Notes: generated by a model not told the origin, from the sequence alone. A stretch of 59,998 bases of DNA from Bradyrhizobium valentinum (GCF_001440405.1 NZ_LLXX01000090.1:417-60414), one strand, 5' to 3'; shown: positions 43,994 to 51,965, counted from the first letter of the stretch. Numbers and translations are program-made.

Positions 43994-44683
43994 ATGACGA
44001 CGGAAAATGAAATGAAAGGCCCTCTGAAACACCGGACGTTGTCGGCCGCAATCGTCGATCAGCTCCGTCAGTCCATTCTCGACGGGACTTATCCGGCCGG
44101 CTCTCAGTTGCGGCAGGATGCTCTGGGCGAGGCCTACGGCGTGAGTCGCATTCCAGTCCGCGAAGCGCTGTTTCAGCTTGAGGCCGAAGGGCTGGTGCGC
44201 ATCGTGCCGCAGAAGGGCGCGATCGTCTCGGAGCTGTCGCTTGATGAAATCAACGACGTGTTCGATTTGCGCCGGATCCTCGAGCCGCGTCTGCTGGCGC
44301 AGTCGGCGCCGGGATTTACAGCAAAGGATTTCGAGGGGCTGGACGACATCCAGAAGCACTTCGAGAAGGCGATCAAGGCGCGCAACGTCAGCGAATGGGG
44401 CCAGCTCAATGCCGACTTCCATATGGCGCTGTACGCTCACGCCCGGCAGCCGCGCACCAAGGCGATCGTGGTGGCGTTGCTGCAGACCAGCGACCGCTAC
44501 ACGCGCCTGCAGCTCTCCAACACCAAGGCGATGGGGAAGGCCGAAAAGGAGCACGCCCACCTGATCGAGTTGTGCCGGGCGCAGGAGATCGACAAGGCTT
44601 GCCGGTTTCTGGAGCAGCATATCGAAGCGGTGAGGGCAGACCTGTTGCGCGTGGTCGGTGGCGGCTCGATCGGGCTTCGTTGA
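43994..44683 (+). CDS. GntR-family (FCD) transcriptional regulator
   Basis: 229 residues. Winged helix: LSAAIVDQLRQSILDGTYPA then LGEAYGVSRIPVREALFQLE with the typical GVSRxPVREAL recognition helix. FCD domain: ILEPRLLAQSAPGF, NADFHMALYAHARQPR and KEHAHLIELC, with the two His residues of the metal/ligand site. Divergent from the TRAP operon across the TGTATAATTTATACA palindrome, its likely own and dct operator. ATG 43994 is the start; the frame to 43904 is not supported. Confidence 0.92.
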   Translation: MTTENEMKGPLKHRTLSAAIVDQLRQSILDGTYPAGSQLRQDALGEAYGVSRIPVREALFQLEAEGLVRIVPQKGAIVSELSLDEINDVFDLRRILEPRLLAQSAPGFTAKDFEGLDDIQKHFEKAIKARNVSEWGQLNADFHMALYAHARQPRTKAIVVALLQTSDRYTRLQLSNTKAMGKAEKEHAHLIELCRAQEIDKACRFLEQHIEAVRADLLRVVGGGSIGLR

Positions 44684-44694
44684 AGCATGAATTT

Positions 44695-44762
44695 GTAGGG
44701 TGGGTAGAGCGGAAGCGAAACCCACCAATGCGATGGGTTTCGCTTCGCTCTACCCATCCTAC
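44695..44762. repeat. Long hairpin interspersed repeat
   Basis: GTAGGGTGGGTAGAGCG and CGCTCTACCCATCCTAC flank GAAACCCACC/GGGTTTCGC inverted arms around AATGCGAT. This is a near-perfect hairpin of about 30 bp per arm, of a type repeated in Bradyrhizobium genomes. It lies between convergent genes and may end transcription from both. Confidence 0.85.
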
Positions 44763-44775
44763 GGAAGCCTCACCT

Positions 44776-45798
44776 TCATGCGGCGACGTCGCTGGCGAGC
44801 TTCAGCAGATTGGCCGACATCGCCGTCTTGGCACTGTAATCCTTCCACGCAGTGTCGCGCGCAATATCCCGCCACTTGCTGACGGTTGCTACATCGAGCT
44901 TGCTGATCTTGGCGCCGGCCTTCTCATAGACCTTAGCGACTTCGATATCGTCGTCTTGCGCGCCCTTGCGGCCGAACGCTTCCAGTTCGCCCCCGACCGA
45001 AATGATGATGTCCTGCTGGTTCTTGGGCAATCTGTCGAAGATTGCCTTCGACATCATCAGCGGCTCCAGCATGAACCAGTAGGAGGCGCCGGCGCCCGAG
45101 GTCAGCGACTTCGCGACTTCGTCGAGGCGGAACGAGATCAGGCTGGTGGAGGAGGTGATGCCGGCGTCGCAGGCGCCGGTCTGCATCGCGGCGTAGAGTT
45201 CGTTGGATGGCACCGACAGCACGGCGGCACCCGCGGTCCGTAGCACCATGTCCATTTCGCGCGAGCCGCCGCGCACCTTCAGCCCCTTGGCGTCTTCGGG
45301 AACGACGATCGGCCTGGTGCGGCTGGCAACGCCGCCGGCCTGCCAGACCCAGGTGAGAAGGATGATGCCCTTGTCGGCGAGGAAATCAGTCAGCGCCTTG
45401 CCGATCGGTTCCTTCTTCCAGCGCAGGCCCTGGTCGTAGGTCGCAACCAGGCCCGGCATCAGGCCGATATTGGTCTCCGGCAATTCGCCGCCGGCATAGG
45501 GCATCGGATAAAGGCTGATATCGAGCGCGCCTTTGCGCATCGCCGAGAATTGCGCGATCGTCTTGACCCGCGAGGAGTTCGGATAGACTTCGGCCGCGAT
45601 CTCGCCGCCAGAGCGCTTGGCGACTTCAGCGGCGAACGTGCGGCACAGCCGGTCGCGGAAGTCGCCTTTGTCGATGGTGCCGCCCGGGAACTGGTGCGAG
45701 ATCTTCAGCGTCGTGGCGGCATGGGCAGTACCGGTGCCGAAACGAAGGATGGCGGGCGCAGCAATCGCGGATGCGATGACATGGCGGCGTGTAAGCAT
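44776..45798 (-). CDS. TRAP transporter substrate-binding protein (DctP family), no adjacent permease
   Basis: 340 residues. Signal LTRRHVIASAIAAPAILRFG has the Tat arginine pair. Mature features: ISHQFPGGTIDKGDFRDRLC, AQFSAMRKGALDISLYPMPY, then KGLKVRGGSREMDMVLRTAG and the Arg of KVRGG for carboxylate binding. It differs clearly from the binding protein at 40928. No DctQ/DctM genes follow on its strand, so it either uses the nearby permeases or those of another locus. Confidence 0.88.
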   Translation of the reverse strand: MLTRRHVIASAIAAPAILRFGTGTAHAATTLKISHQFPGGTIDKGDFRDRLCRTFAAEVAKRSGGEIAAEVYPNSSRVKTIAQFSAMRKGALDISLYPMPYAGGELPETNIGLMPGLVATYDQGLRWKKEPIGKALTDFLADKGIILLTWVWQAGGVASRTRPIVVPEDAKGLKVRGGSREMDMVLRTAGAAVLSVPSNELYAAMQTGACDAGITSSTSLISFRLDEVAKSLTSGAGASYWFMLEPLMMSKAIFDRLPKNQQDIIISVGGELEAFGRKGAQDDDIEVAKVYEKAGAKISKLDVATVSKWRDIARDTAWKDYSAKTAMSANLLKLASDVAA

Positions 45799-46092
45799 GG
45801 TTGTCCCCTGCAAATTGGTCTTGGGCCGACGATCCAGCCCCAGACCAAAGCCTGATACGGCTGCGGCGTACACCCCGGAACAGCCCCGACCGCAGACGGC
45901 TCCATCAATAATGCGTCCGACCTTGGTACTCGCGAAGCGCTAGCTGCCATCAATTAGCCCGCTGTCAACTAACCGTGACAGCGGCAGAATCTTGGGGCTT
46001 GGCCAGTAACAATCCCGGCCGCGGCATCGTCGTCTGAGGAAGCGGCAGACGTCGCTTTCGAGAAACAATCTAACCCAAAGGACGACCATCCC

Positions 46093-46329
46093 ATGACCAC
46101 CACGACCCGTATCGGCCTCGGCCTTTCTGCCGCACTCGTTTCGCTCGGCCTTGCCTTCGCGCCAGCCGCCTTCGCTCAGGACAAGATGGGCAAGGACGAC
46201 GGCATGAAGAAGGAGTCCATGTCCAAGGACGCGATGAAGAAAGATGACGGCATGACGAAGAAGGACGGCATGAAGCACGATGGCATGATGAAGGACGGAA
46301 TGAAGAAGGACGGAATGAAGAAGAACTGA
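46093..46329 (+). CDS. Secreted Met-Lys-Asp-Gly repeat protein
   Basis: 78 residues: a signal peptide (TTTTRIGLGLSAALVSLGLA...AFAQ), then an about 48-residue mature part made of near-repeats of KKDGM and KDDGMKK. Met makes up close to a quarter of the mature part. Similar pentapeptide-like MKKDGM proteins are annotated in rhizobia with no known function; methionine-rich periplasmic repeats can bind copper, which is a guess here. Confidence 0.8.
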   Translation: MTTTTRIGLGLSAALVSLGLAFAPAAFAQDKMGKDDGMKKESMSKDAMKKDDGMTKKDGMKHDGMMKDGMKKDGMKKN

Positions 46330-46382
46330 GTCGCGCCGTCGTTCCCTGCGACAAACGTAAGGCGTTTGCGCAAAGGGACGAC

Positions 46383-46472
46383 GCGCAGCATCGGACCATC
46401 GTGCGCATTGCGCACCTGAAAATCTCGAGATTTCCGGAACTGGTGCTTATGCACCAGCCCGGAATGACGGGA
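46383..46472. repeat. Interspersed element with three consecutive hairpins
   Basis: GTGCGCATTGCGCAC (46401-46415), AAATCTCGAGATTT (46420-46433) and CTGGTGCTTATGCACCAG (46440-46457) follow each other, then CCCGGAATGACGGG. From memory this matches a widespread Bradyrhizobium intergenic repeat. It separates convergent genes. Confidence 0.7.
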
Positions 46473-46509
46473 GGGTTGCGCCGGCAAGAGATCGCGGCGC
46501 GCGTCTTGG

Positions 46510-46863
46510 TTACTTCTTCTTGCCTTTGCTCTTGCGTGCGGCGTAACGCGCGTCGCGCTTGGCCTTCTGCTCGGCCTCCAGCGCCGCCTGTCTGGCGGCC
46601 TCTTCTTCCTTCTCGCGCGCGATCCTGGCGGCCTCCGCCGCGGCGGCCTCGGCCTCGCGACGCCTCTGCTCGGCCTTTTCGGCTTCCTTTGCCTCTCTTG
46701 CCTTGGCGCGGGCGGCGGCCTGGGCTTCGCGCTCGGCCTGACGGCGCTTCACCTCGGGATCGTCGGCTCCCGGCTTGGCGCGAAACTTGTTCAGGATGTT
46801 CTGCCGCGCCTGCATCGCGGCCTTCTGGCGGTCCGCGAAGTTCGGTTCCTTGAATCCACTCAT
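46510..46863 (-). CDS. DUF6481-like charged protein
   Basis: 117 residues. It starts MSGFKEPNFADRQKAAMQAR and QNILNKFRAKPGADDPEVKR, then becomes one long Ala/Glu/Lys/Arg helix and ends KSKGKKK. The head is what I recall of DUF6481 proteins. Cytoplasmic; the function is unknown. Confidence 0.75.
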   Translation of the reverse strand: MSGFKEPNFADRQKAAMQARQNILNKFRAKPGADDPEVKRRQAEREAQAAARAKAREAKEAEKAEQRRREAEAAAAEAARIAREKEEEAARQAALEAEQKAKRDARYAARKSKGKKK

Positions 46864-47001
46864 AAAAGGGGCCTTGTCGCTTTCACTCTTGGGGTTGGAC
46901 GCGCCACACGCGCGGAATGGGGCCTAGGTAAGTGAACCCGGGGCAAAATGCCAGCGTCGAAATGGGGAAGGTAGAGCAGGGGAGGCTTGCGTGAACAGCA
47001 A

Positions 47002-47169
47002 ATGGCCCAAACTGACGCTGATGAGCGGGATTACGTCGGGCTGGCTTACCAGATGGCAACGGCGACCGAAGCCCCCAGCCGGGCGCTGGCGATCCCTGAA
47101 TATGGCCTTCTCGCCGGCGCGCTGATTGGCCTGATAGGCTCGCTGGTGATGCCTGCTTCGGAAAAGTAA
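47002..47169 (+). CDS. Small membrane protein (55 aa)
   Basis: It starts MAQTDADERDYVGLAYQMAT, with a helix near the end (YGLLAGALIGLIGSLVMPAS). The ATG at 47002 was chosen over an earlier start at 46987. No family is recognised. Confidence 0.55.
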   Translation: MAQTDADERDYVGLAYQMATATEAPSRALAIPEYGLLAGALIGLIGSLVMPASEK

Positions 47170-47203
47170 CCGCACTTCCGGAGCGTTTCCCAGCGAAGTG
47201 GAG

Positions 47204-47282
47204 ACCGGTTCGCGTCAAGAAAACGCGTCAAATCAAAATCCGGAGCCCCGTTCCGATTCGATCGGAACTGTAAAGGCTCTAG
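47204..47282. repeat. Bradyrhizobium-type interspersed repeat, copy B
   Basis: ACCGGTTCGCGTCAAGAAAA, CGCGTCAAA, then GGAGCCCCGTTCCGATTCGA and TCGGAAC...GGCTCTAG. GGAGCC...GGCTC and TTCCGAT...ATCGGAA give an internal hairpin. It is the same element and orientation as copy A (15710-15786), and its CTAG again supplies the stop codon of a minus-strand gene. Confidence 0.78.
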
Positions 47283-47494
47283 AAATTCTCGCGACGCCCG
47301 CGGGGACCGAGAACGCGCGCGACCGTCATGACCGTCATCGCCACCTGATCCGCGGTCCGCTGCGCCTCCAGCCTGTCGCGGGCTTTCTCCCTGATCATGA
47401 TCTCGATCAGCTCGAGCCGCTTGGTCTCGTCGACTGCTTCCGCCAGCAATTGCTTGTACCTGATGTAGTCGTAGCCCGTTTCCTGCTTATCCAT
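47279..47494 (-). CDS. Hypothetical protein (71 aa)
   Basis: It starts MDKQETGYDYIRYKQLLAEA, helical and charged (DETKRLELIEIMIREKARDR), and ends GRRENF. The start ATG 47494 is preferred over an open frame to 47518. The stop TAG overlaps repeat copy B. The function is unknown. Confidence 0.65.
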   Translation of the reverse strand: MDKQETGYDYIRYKQLLAEAVDETKRLELIEIMIREKARDRLEAQRTADQVAMTVMTVARVLGPRGRRENF

Positions 47495-47691
47495 CGCACG
47501 CCCCGCACACGCGCTCACCCGAATGTGCAGTGTCGATCAAGGGTTGTGACCACGCAACGGACTTACGTGAGTTATACCCATTTCTGCATCCAGCGGGCTC
47601 GTGCACAAACCCGTGTAGTGTGAACCTGTTCACAGGGGCTATGGCGGGCCGTTCCTATTCTTCGGGCTTTCAAAACAGGAGCGACCGCGCC

Positions 47692-47937
47692 ATGCCACAT
47701 AATTGGTGGACCCGCAAAATCGTTCTCGCCGTCACCGTCGTCGCGCTGGCCTGCGCCGTCGGTTTCGCCACGTTCGGGCTGTCCACGCCGGAGCCGGTTC
47801 TGAGCGCAGCCCTTGGTCCGGACTGGCAGTGCAGCCGGCTGGCCTTCGTCTTCACGACCTGCAGCCGGGTCAAGCACTCCCAGTCAAGGCCTGTCCGCGT
47901 CGCCAAAATCCCGGTGTGCGGAGGGCTGCGGACATAA
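47692..47937 (+). CDS. Small exported/anchored hypothetical protein (81 aa)
   Basis: It starts MPHNWWTRKIVLAVTVVALA after ACAGGAG. An N-terminal anchor is followed by a periplasmic part with three cysteines (DWQCSRLAFVFTTCSRV and PVCGG). The function is unknown. Confidence 0.65.
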   Translation: MPHNWWTRKIVLAVTVVALACAVGFATFGLSTPEPVLSAALGPDWQCSRLAFVFTTCSRVKHSQSRPVRVAKIPVCGGLRT

Positions 47938-47980
47938 TAGGATCTGGCCGAAACGAAGTTGGCCGGAACTGGAGCTTCGC

Positions 47981-48283
47981 ATGCAAAAACTGTCTCGTCT
48001 TGTGGTGGCCGCGTCGGCGGCGGCTGTCGTAATCCTGCCGGCCGGCGTCGCGCTGGCGCAGGGTGCGCCGAGCGGCGCGACTGACCCGGCAACGTCGTCC
48101 ACTGCTGCGCCGGAAGCCGCGGCTCCTGAGAAAGAGAAGGCGGCACCGAAGAAAAAGAAACCGGCCAAGATGACCCGGCAGCAGGAGATCGACCGTTCGA
48201 TCGACCGCGGCACGGTGCCCGCGCGTTACCGGAGCTCGGTGCCGAAGGAGTATCACCAGTATATTCCGTTCGACAAGCGGTAG
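47981..48283 (+). CDS. Small secreted Ala/Pro/Lys-rich protein (100 aa)
   Basis: The signal peptide MQKLSRLVVAASAAAVVILP is cleaved near ALAQG. An Ala/Thr/Glu and Lys linker follows, then a conserved-looking C-terminal motif TRQQEIDRSIDRGTVPARYR and PKEYHQYIPFDK. The end motif recurs in small rhizobial proteins as I recall. The function is unknown. Confidence 0.7.
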   Translation: MQKLSRLVVAASAAAVVILPAGVALAQGAPSGATDPATSSTAAPEAAAPEKEKAAPKKKKPAKMTRQQEIDRSIDRGTVPARYRSSVPKEYHQYIPFDKR

Positions 48284-48610
48284 AGCGCGGCGGATAGCTG
48301 CTCGCGTCATGTTCCGCGAACACGGGGTATCCGGTTCGCCGCAGCCTGACCAGGTCGTTGCAATGACGGTCGGGCAGAGTTTTGCGGTCTAGCGTGCGGG
48401 ATACACGCAAGGAATATGCACACGCGCATCTCACCGTACTCGTACGGATTGGCCGCGCAGGTAACGACGATCTATAACGCGCTCGCTTGCAGCGGGGGGC
48501 AGGGCGTTCATCACGACGAACGCTACCACTGGAGGCCACGAGGCCCGGACTCCTAGGCACTCCGGGCCTCGTCTACTCCTGATCGCAGCGGTCGAGCCGT
48601 TTACCCGCCT
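48284..48610. other. Region without a supported gene (327 bp) with a hairpin
   Basis: CGAGGCCCGGA and TCCGGGCCTCG at 48539-48571 form a perfect 11 bp stem with an 11-base loop, followed by TCTACTCC. It may terminate the plus-strand gene ending at 48283 or the minus-strand gene ending at 48611. Otherwise nothing is seen. Confidence 0.5.
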
Positions 48611-48772
48611 TCAACCCGCTTCATCGGCACAATCACATTGGAAGAGCGGAACGCGGTGCGCGCTCATTGGCGTGCGTGCCGGTGGCCAAAGCGATCCGAG
48701 AAATTGCCAGATGATCAGCAGCACGACGATCACGAGCATGGCGTAGACGATCTTGCGGCCGATCCCGCTCAT
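48611..48772 (-). CDS. Small single-helix membrane protein (53 aa)
   Basis: It starts MSGIGRKIVYAMLVIVVLLI then IWQFLGSLW, with a polar tail containing two cysteines (FQCDCADEAG). Start ATG 48772. The function is unknown. Confidence 0.5.
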   Translation of the reverse strand: MSGIGRKIVYAMLVIVVLLIIWQFLGSLWPPARTPMSAHRVPLFQCDCADEAG

Positions 48773-48829
48773 CGCACTGTTCCCTTCGGCAGCGCGCGGC
48801 TGAGAGCAACCGCTCCCGCTCATCCGGCC

Positions 48830-48967
48830 CTAACCCAGCAGCCAGTAGATGATGCTGGTCGATGCGCCGGCTAGACAGAACGCCAGCGCCATGCACACCA
48901 GCACCTCGTCGCGATCGAATTCAGGTGGTGGCGGGCTCAACGGATCCTCGCGCTCGGCCGTTTCCAT
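48830..48967 (-). CDS. Small membrane protein (45 aa)
   Basis: It starts METAEREDPLSPPPPEFDRD and ends in one helix (EVLVCMALAFCLAGASTSII). Clean reading from ATG 48967 to TAG 48830-48832. It lies 57 bases upstream of the gene at 48611 on the same strand. The function is unknown. Confidence 0.5.
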   Translation of the reverse strand: METAEREDPLSPPPPEFDRDEVLVCMALAFCLAGASTSIIYWLLG

Positions 48968-49316
48968 TCATGTGACGGGGAAAACGTATCGAGGGCGCTC
49001 AGTTCCTCGCGCCGCGGGATTTCGGCCAGCTTTTGCGCGTTTCGGTTCCCTGGATGCCCGGATGCCAAAGTCTGAATTTGGCCTGATCATAAAATGGTTA
49101 TGATTCAACGGCTTTTTAAATTCTCTTTAAGTCATAAATGAGTTCCTGTTGAGGTCGCACCGCCGCGCGGCCCGAATAGCCGGGCGCCGCCCCTTCACCT
49201 ACCCCAGGGGAGACGCGCGCTCGGCTATTATGGGCACAACGCCGATGACGGGGACAAAGCCCGTTTTCGCCGGCAGGGATTTATGGCGGCCAACCAGCGA
49301 TTCACCAGACGATGGC
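48968..49316. other. Region without a supported gene (349 bp)
   Basis: The segment around 49080-49145 is markedly AT-rich (TTTTTAAATTCTCTTTAAG). No gene is convincing; the plus-strand frame at 49149-49460 is low-complexity shadow. Confidence 0.35.
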
Positions 49317-49663
49317 CTAGCGATTGCCGCCCGGGCCCGGGGCATTCGGCGACACCCGGAGGTAGTTCTGGCTGCGCTTGCTGCTCGTGCCGGCGCGGGT
49401 GACGCGGCACAAGCCGTCGCAGCCGATTGGGCGCGCGGCGCCGCGCGGTCGCGGGCATAGGGACCGCGGTCCTGCACTGGGCAGCGGATCTTCTTGCCGT
49501 TCTCGAGATTGGTGACGACGAAGATGCTCGGTGCGATGCGCGCCGGAGGTTCCGCCAGAAAGTTCCCGCGCGGCTTTGGCGCGGCGTGGCAGGCGTAGGG
49601 AGATATTGCGCCGAGTTGGAACCCGGATGATGCGTTGCGTATCTGGATCGCGCGTTGCTTCAC
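49317..49663 (-). pseudogene. Frameshifted RlpA/expansin-like double-psi beta-barrel protein
   Basis: One frame reads SIFVVTNLENGKKIRCPVQD then RGPYA (the DRGPY motif of RlpA-type barrels). Beyond that point it turns into low-complexity Ala/Arg, while the neighbouring frame continues sensibly as IGCDGLCRVTRAGTSSKRSQ then NYLRVSPNAPGPGGNR and a stop at 49317-49319. So the frame changes near 49425-49440. The segment between DRGPY and CDGLCRV also looks shortened. No clear start or signal peptide remains. Confidence 0.5.
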
Positions 49664-49803
49664 CGGTGCCTTACAGAAGCTGATCGAATGCGATTGCGAT
49701 TAGGGGAACTGTCAACGAGAGATCGTTAGCTTCGGATCTTCAAATCTATCACCAGTTAAATTTGGGGTGCCCCCTTGAAACAGATTCCCTCATGGTTGCA
49801 TTA

Positions 49804-49864
49804 TCTAAAGAGGTCAACCGACTGGAACTTTATAATCTAAAGAGGTCAACGGCCTGGAACTTTA
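49804..49864. repeat. Direct repeat, two 29-bp copies, 32-bp period
   Basis: Both copies begin TCTAAAGAGGTCAAC (49804 and 49836) and end CTGGAACTTTA; they differ at about two positions. It lies in an AT-rich patch just upstream of the H-NS-like gene. The 65-codon frame over it (49762-49959) is probably not a gene. Confidence 0.85.
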
Positions 49865-49971
49865 AGGGTCTGAAAGAGGTACTTAAAGACGTACTTAATC
49901 AGCCTTATTCTTTCTGCTCACGTTTGCTAATAACGATGATAGGTGAAATCGAATCATGATTGGGGACGGTC

Positions 49972-50289
49972 GTGAACCGGAATGACTTCAAATCGATGTC
50001 CACCGATGAGTTGTGGGCACTCCACGAAGAGATTGCTGCAAGGCTTGCAGCCACACTCATCGCGGAGAAGCGGGTGCTCGAAGATCGCTTGAAACAGCTT
50101 AAGGGCGTTGCTGAAGCTGAGCGTACTAAATCAGGGCGGCGCCCTTATCCGACCGTGGTTCCGAAATTCCGGAATCCAGATCGGCCGTCCGAGACTTGGG
50201 CGGGACGAGGAAAGACGCCTCGCTGGCTGGCTGCCAAACTGAAGTCCGGCAAGCGGATCGACGACTTCCGCATAAGGCACGTGGCATAA
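49972..50289 (+). CDS. H-NS-family nucleoid protein
   Basis: 105 residues from GTG 49972 (ribosome site GGGGACG). The N-terminal helix region reads NDFKSMSTDELWALHEEIAA and the C-terminal DNA-binding part KFRNPDRPSETWAGRGKTPR then WLAAKLKSGKRIDDFRI, the alphaproteobacterial TWxGRGxxPxWL motif. Such proteins bind and silence AT-rich DNA. The gene sits next to an AT-rich patch with repeats, consistent with horizontally acquired DNA carrying its own silencer. TTG 49960 is an alternative start. Confidence 0.88.
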   Translation: MNRNDFKSMSTDELWALHEEIAARLAATLIAEKRVLEDRLKQLKGVAEAERTKSGRRPYPTVVPKFRNPDRPSETWAGRGKTPRWLAAKLKSGKRIDDFRIRHVA

Positions 50290-50484
50290 ACAGACTGGTA
50301 GCCGTCCGGCTGCCCTACAAGCTTGCGGCGTGCTTGCACTTCGGCCAATCGACGGAGCGGACGAGGTCGTCGTTCCGAACCGCCGCACGCCGCTTATGCG
50401 CGCGTAGTACTCGCGAACGCTTGGCCCTCCTGCCTGAAAAATTTCGGAGGTTTCGGCAGCATCCTTATTGTTGCCGATCCGGCT

Positions 50485-50799
50485 TCAGATGCTGGCGTCG
50501 CGGTCTGTCTTCAGCTTGCCTTGGGGCTTCTTGCCTTGGCGTCGTGCATCCTGCTGCTCTGGATGAAGCCTGCTTTCGCTGTCCGTTTCGAGTGCTCTGA
50601 CAATTCCCATGCGTGCAAACAGCATGGGGCCGCGATCTTCGGCGGCATCAATGAGCATCTGGACAGCAAGCCGCCATTCCTGACGATCACGTTCCGTCTG
50701 AGGCAGGTTCCTGATGTAGTCGGCGGCGTCTCGCAGCGTTTGCGCGGGCGGCCCCTTCGGGAGTGGTACAGGCTGAGCGAACGGACGATCCCAGGACAT
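50485..50799 (-). CDS. Hypothetical protein (104 aa)
   Basis: It starts MSWDRPFAQPVPLPKGPPAQ, continues TLRDAADYIRNLPQTERDRQ then EWRLAVQMLIDAAEDRGPML, and has a Gln/Lys-rich tail. The conserved-looking middle part (LRDAAxYIxxLPxxE..EWQ.A.E.L) recurs in small rhizobial proteins. The function is unknown. Confidence 0.7.
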   Translation of the reverse strand: MSWDRPFAQPVPLPKGPPAQTLRDAADYIRNLPQTERDRQEWRLAVQMLIDAAEDRGPMLFARMGIVRALETDSESRLHPEQQDARRQGKKPQGKLKTDRDASI

Positions 50800-51076
50800 G
50801 CTGAACTCCCGTTACAGGACCTTCGATCGACCCCAACGGGATGCGCCGGGACCGCAGGCCCAGCTTGGGTAGCCTTTCGGTGAGGCCGAAAATGGACAAC
50901 GAAATCACAGAATTCGACTCGGAGCCTCGCCATTCGTTCCATTCCCAAGGGTCCCGCTTGCCGCGTTTTCCAGGTTCCTGGTACCTGCAGGCGTGTGTCT
51001 TGCAGGTGCGAAGTCGATGCGCGGGGCGTCACGGATTGGCGCAGCGATTTCCGGGTTGACCTTGGCTGCACGTCGA

Positions 51077-51340
51077 TCAGTTCAGAAACGCAACGCCGAC
51101 GAAATCGCCTTGCCGCCAGATCACGCGGCATTCGCGAACGGTGTGAAAATTGTCGAACGTCAATTCAAAATTCAGCGGCAGCAGGTTGAGGTTATGGAGT
51201 TCAATTCCGGCCCCGGAATTCGTGACGTCGTGAACTTGGCAGGTGAGGACCCCTCGCTGCGCGTCAAAGAACAGCAAGGCGCTTTTCGAGATCGTGGTCC
51301 TCGTAACAGATCGGCGTTCGACGTCCATCGGAGCTACCAA
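51077..51340 (-). CDS. PilZ-domain protein
   Basis: 87 residues. RRSVTRTTISKSALLFFDAQ (PilZ RxxxR region), CQVHDVTNSGAGIELHNLNL (D-x-T-x-x-G instead of DxSxxG), then ECRVIWRQGDFVGVAF. It resembles the PilZ gene at 11987 in length and layout. c-di-GMP binding is likely but unproven. An internal ATG at 51328 is an alternative start. Confidence 0.78.
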   Translation of the reverse strand: MVAPMDVERRSVTRTTISKSALLFFDAQRGVLTCQVHDVTNSGAGIELHNLNLLPLNFELTFDNFHTVRECRVIWRQGDFVGVAFLN

Positions 51341-51686
51341 CAGTTCACGCCAGGCCCTCGCAGGCAGAGGCTACCGAATTGCGCTCGGTCGGCAATCAGG
51401 TTCGGCCTTTTTCGTAAACAATCAATTTTAATGATCGCGGAAAGTCGCGTTCCGCGCGGGAGAATAGCCGTCGGTCGGTTCCATCACAATGCGCCCTCAA
51501 GTAGGCACAGCGTGCCGTCACTCGCTTTGATTGTCGATATGTCGCTGCGTTTCGCGCTCGACCGGGCGCCGCCTTGTCGTAGTTGCGGCTTCAACACAGC
51601 TTCGGCTGTTCCGTGCGCGGAACTCACAATCAGACTTGATGCGTTGGCGAAAGCCGTGACCTCTGTAATACACAGAGGGGAATCAG
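51341..51686. other. Region without a supported gene (346 bp)
   Basis: Both strands carry only antisense-like frames of poor composition. It contains the leader regions of the divergent genes at 51340 (-) and 51687 (+). Confidence 0.35.
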
Positions 51687-51965
51687 ATGTACTCACGTTT
51701 GATGTGCGTGCTGGCGCTGTGTCTTGTGACATCGAGCGCCGGATTTGCTGGTGAACAGTCCGGGGTCTTGCGTCGAATTTCGTGCCCTGTCGTGCGCTAC
51801 TACGTGGCGCAATACAGTGCATCCGCCGCCGAGCAGTGGGCGCGAAGCAAGGGCGCCAGTGATGCCGACATCGAAGCGGCGCGGCGCTGCCTGAAGCCCG
51901 AAACGACCCGAACGGCCAAGGCTCCACCAAAGCGGCCGCTTGCGCTTGGCACCTACGGCTGGTGA
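51687..51965 (+). CDS. Small secreted hypothetical protein (92 aa)
   Basis: The signal peptide MYSRLMCVLALCLVTSSAGF is cleaved near AGE. The mature part has VVRYYVAQYSASAAEQWARS then KGASDADIEAARRCLKPETT, a short helical domain with two cysteines. AGAGGGGAATCAG precedes the ATG. Similar small proteins with AExWARSxGASxxxIxxARRCL are common in Bradyrhizobium as I recall. The function is unknown. Confidence 0.72.
   Translation: MYSRLMCVLALCLVTSSAGFAGEQSGVLRRISCPVVRYYVAQYSASAAEQWARSKGASDADIEAARRCLKPETTRTAKAPPKRPLALGTYGW

Noticed and set aside
49804..49864. Direct repeat considered as a minimal CRISPR array
   Set aside because: Only two copies with a 3 bp gap, no spacer-length interval and no cas genes.
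49762..49959. 65-codon plus-strand frame over the direct repeat
   Set aside because: The frame consists largely of the repeated unit in an AT-rich leader; no ribosome site or domain.
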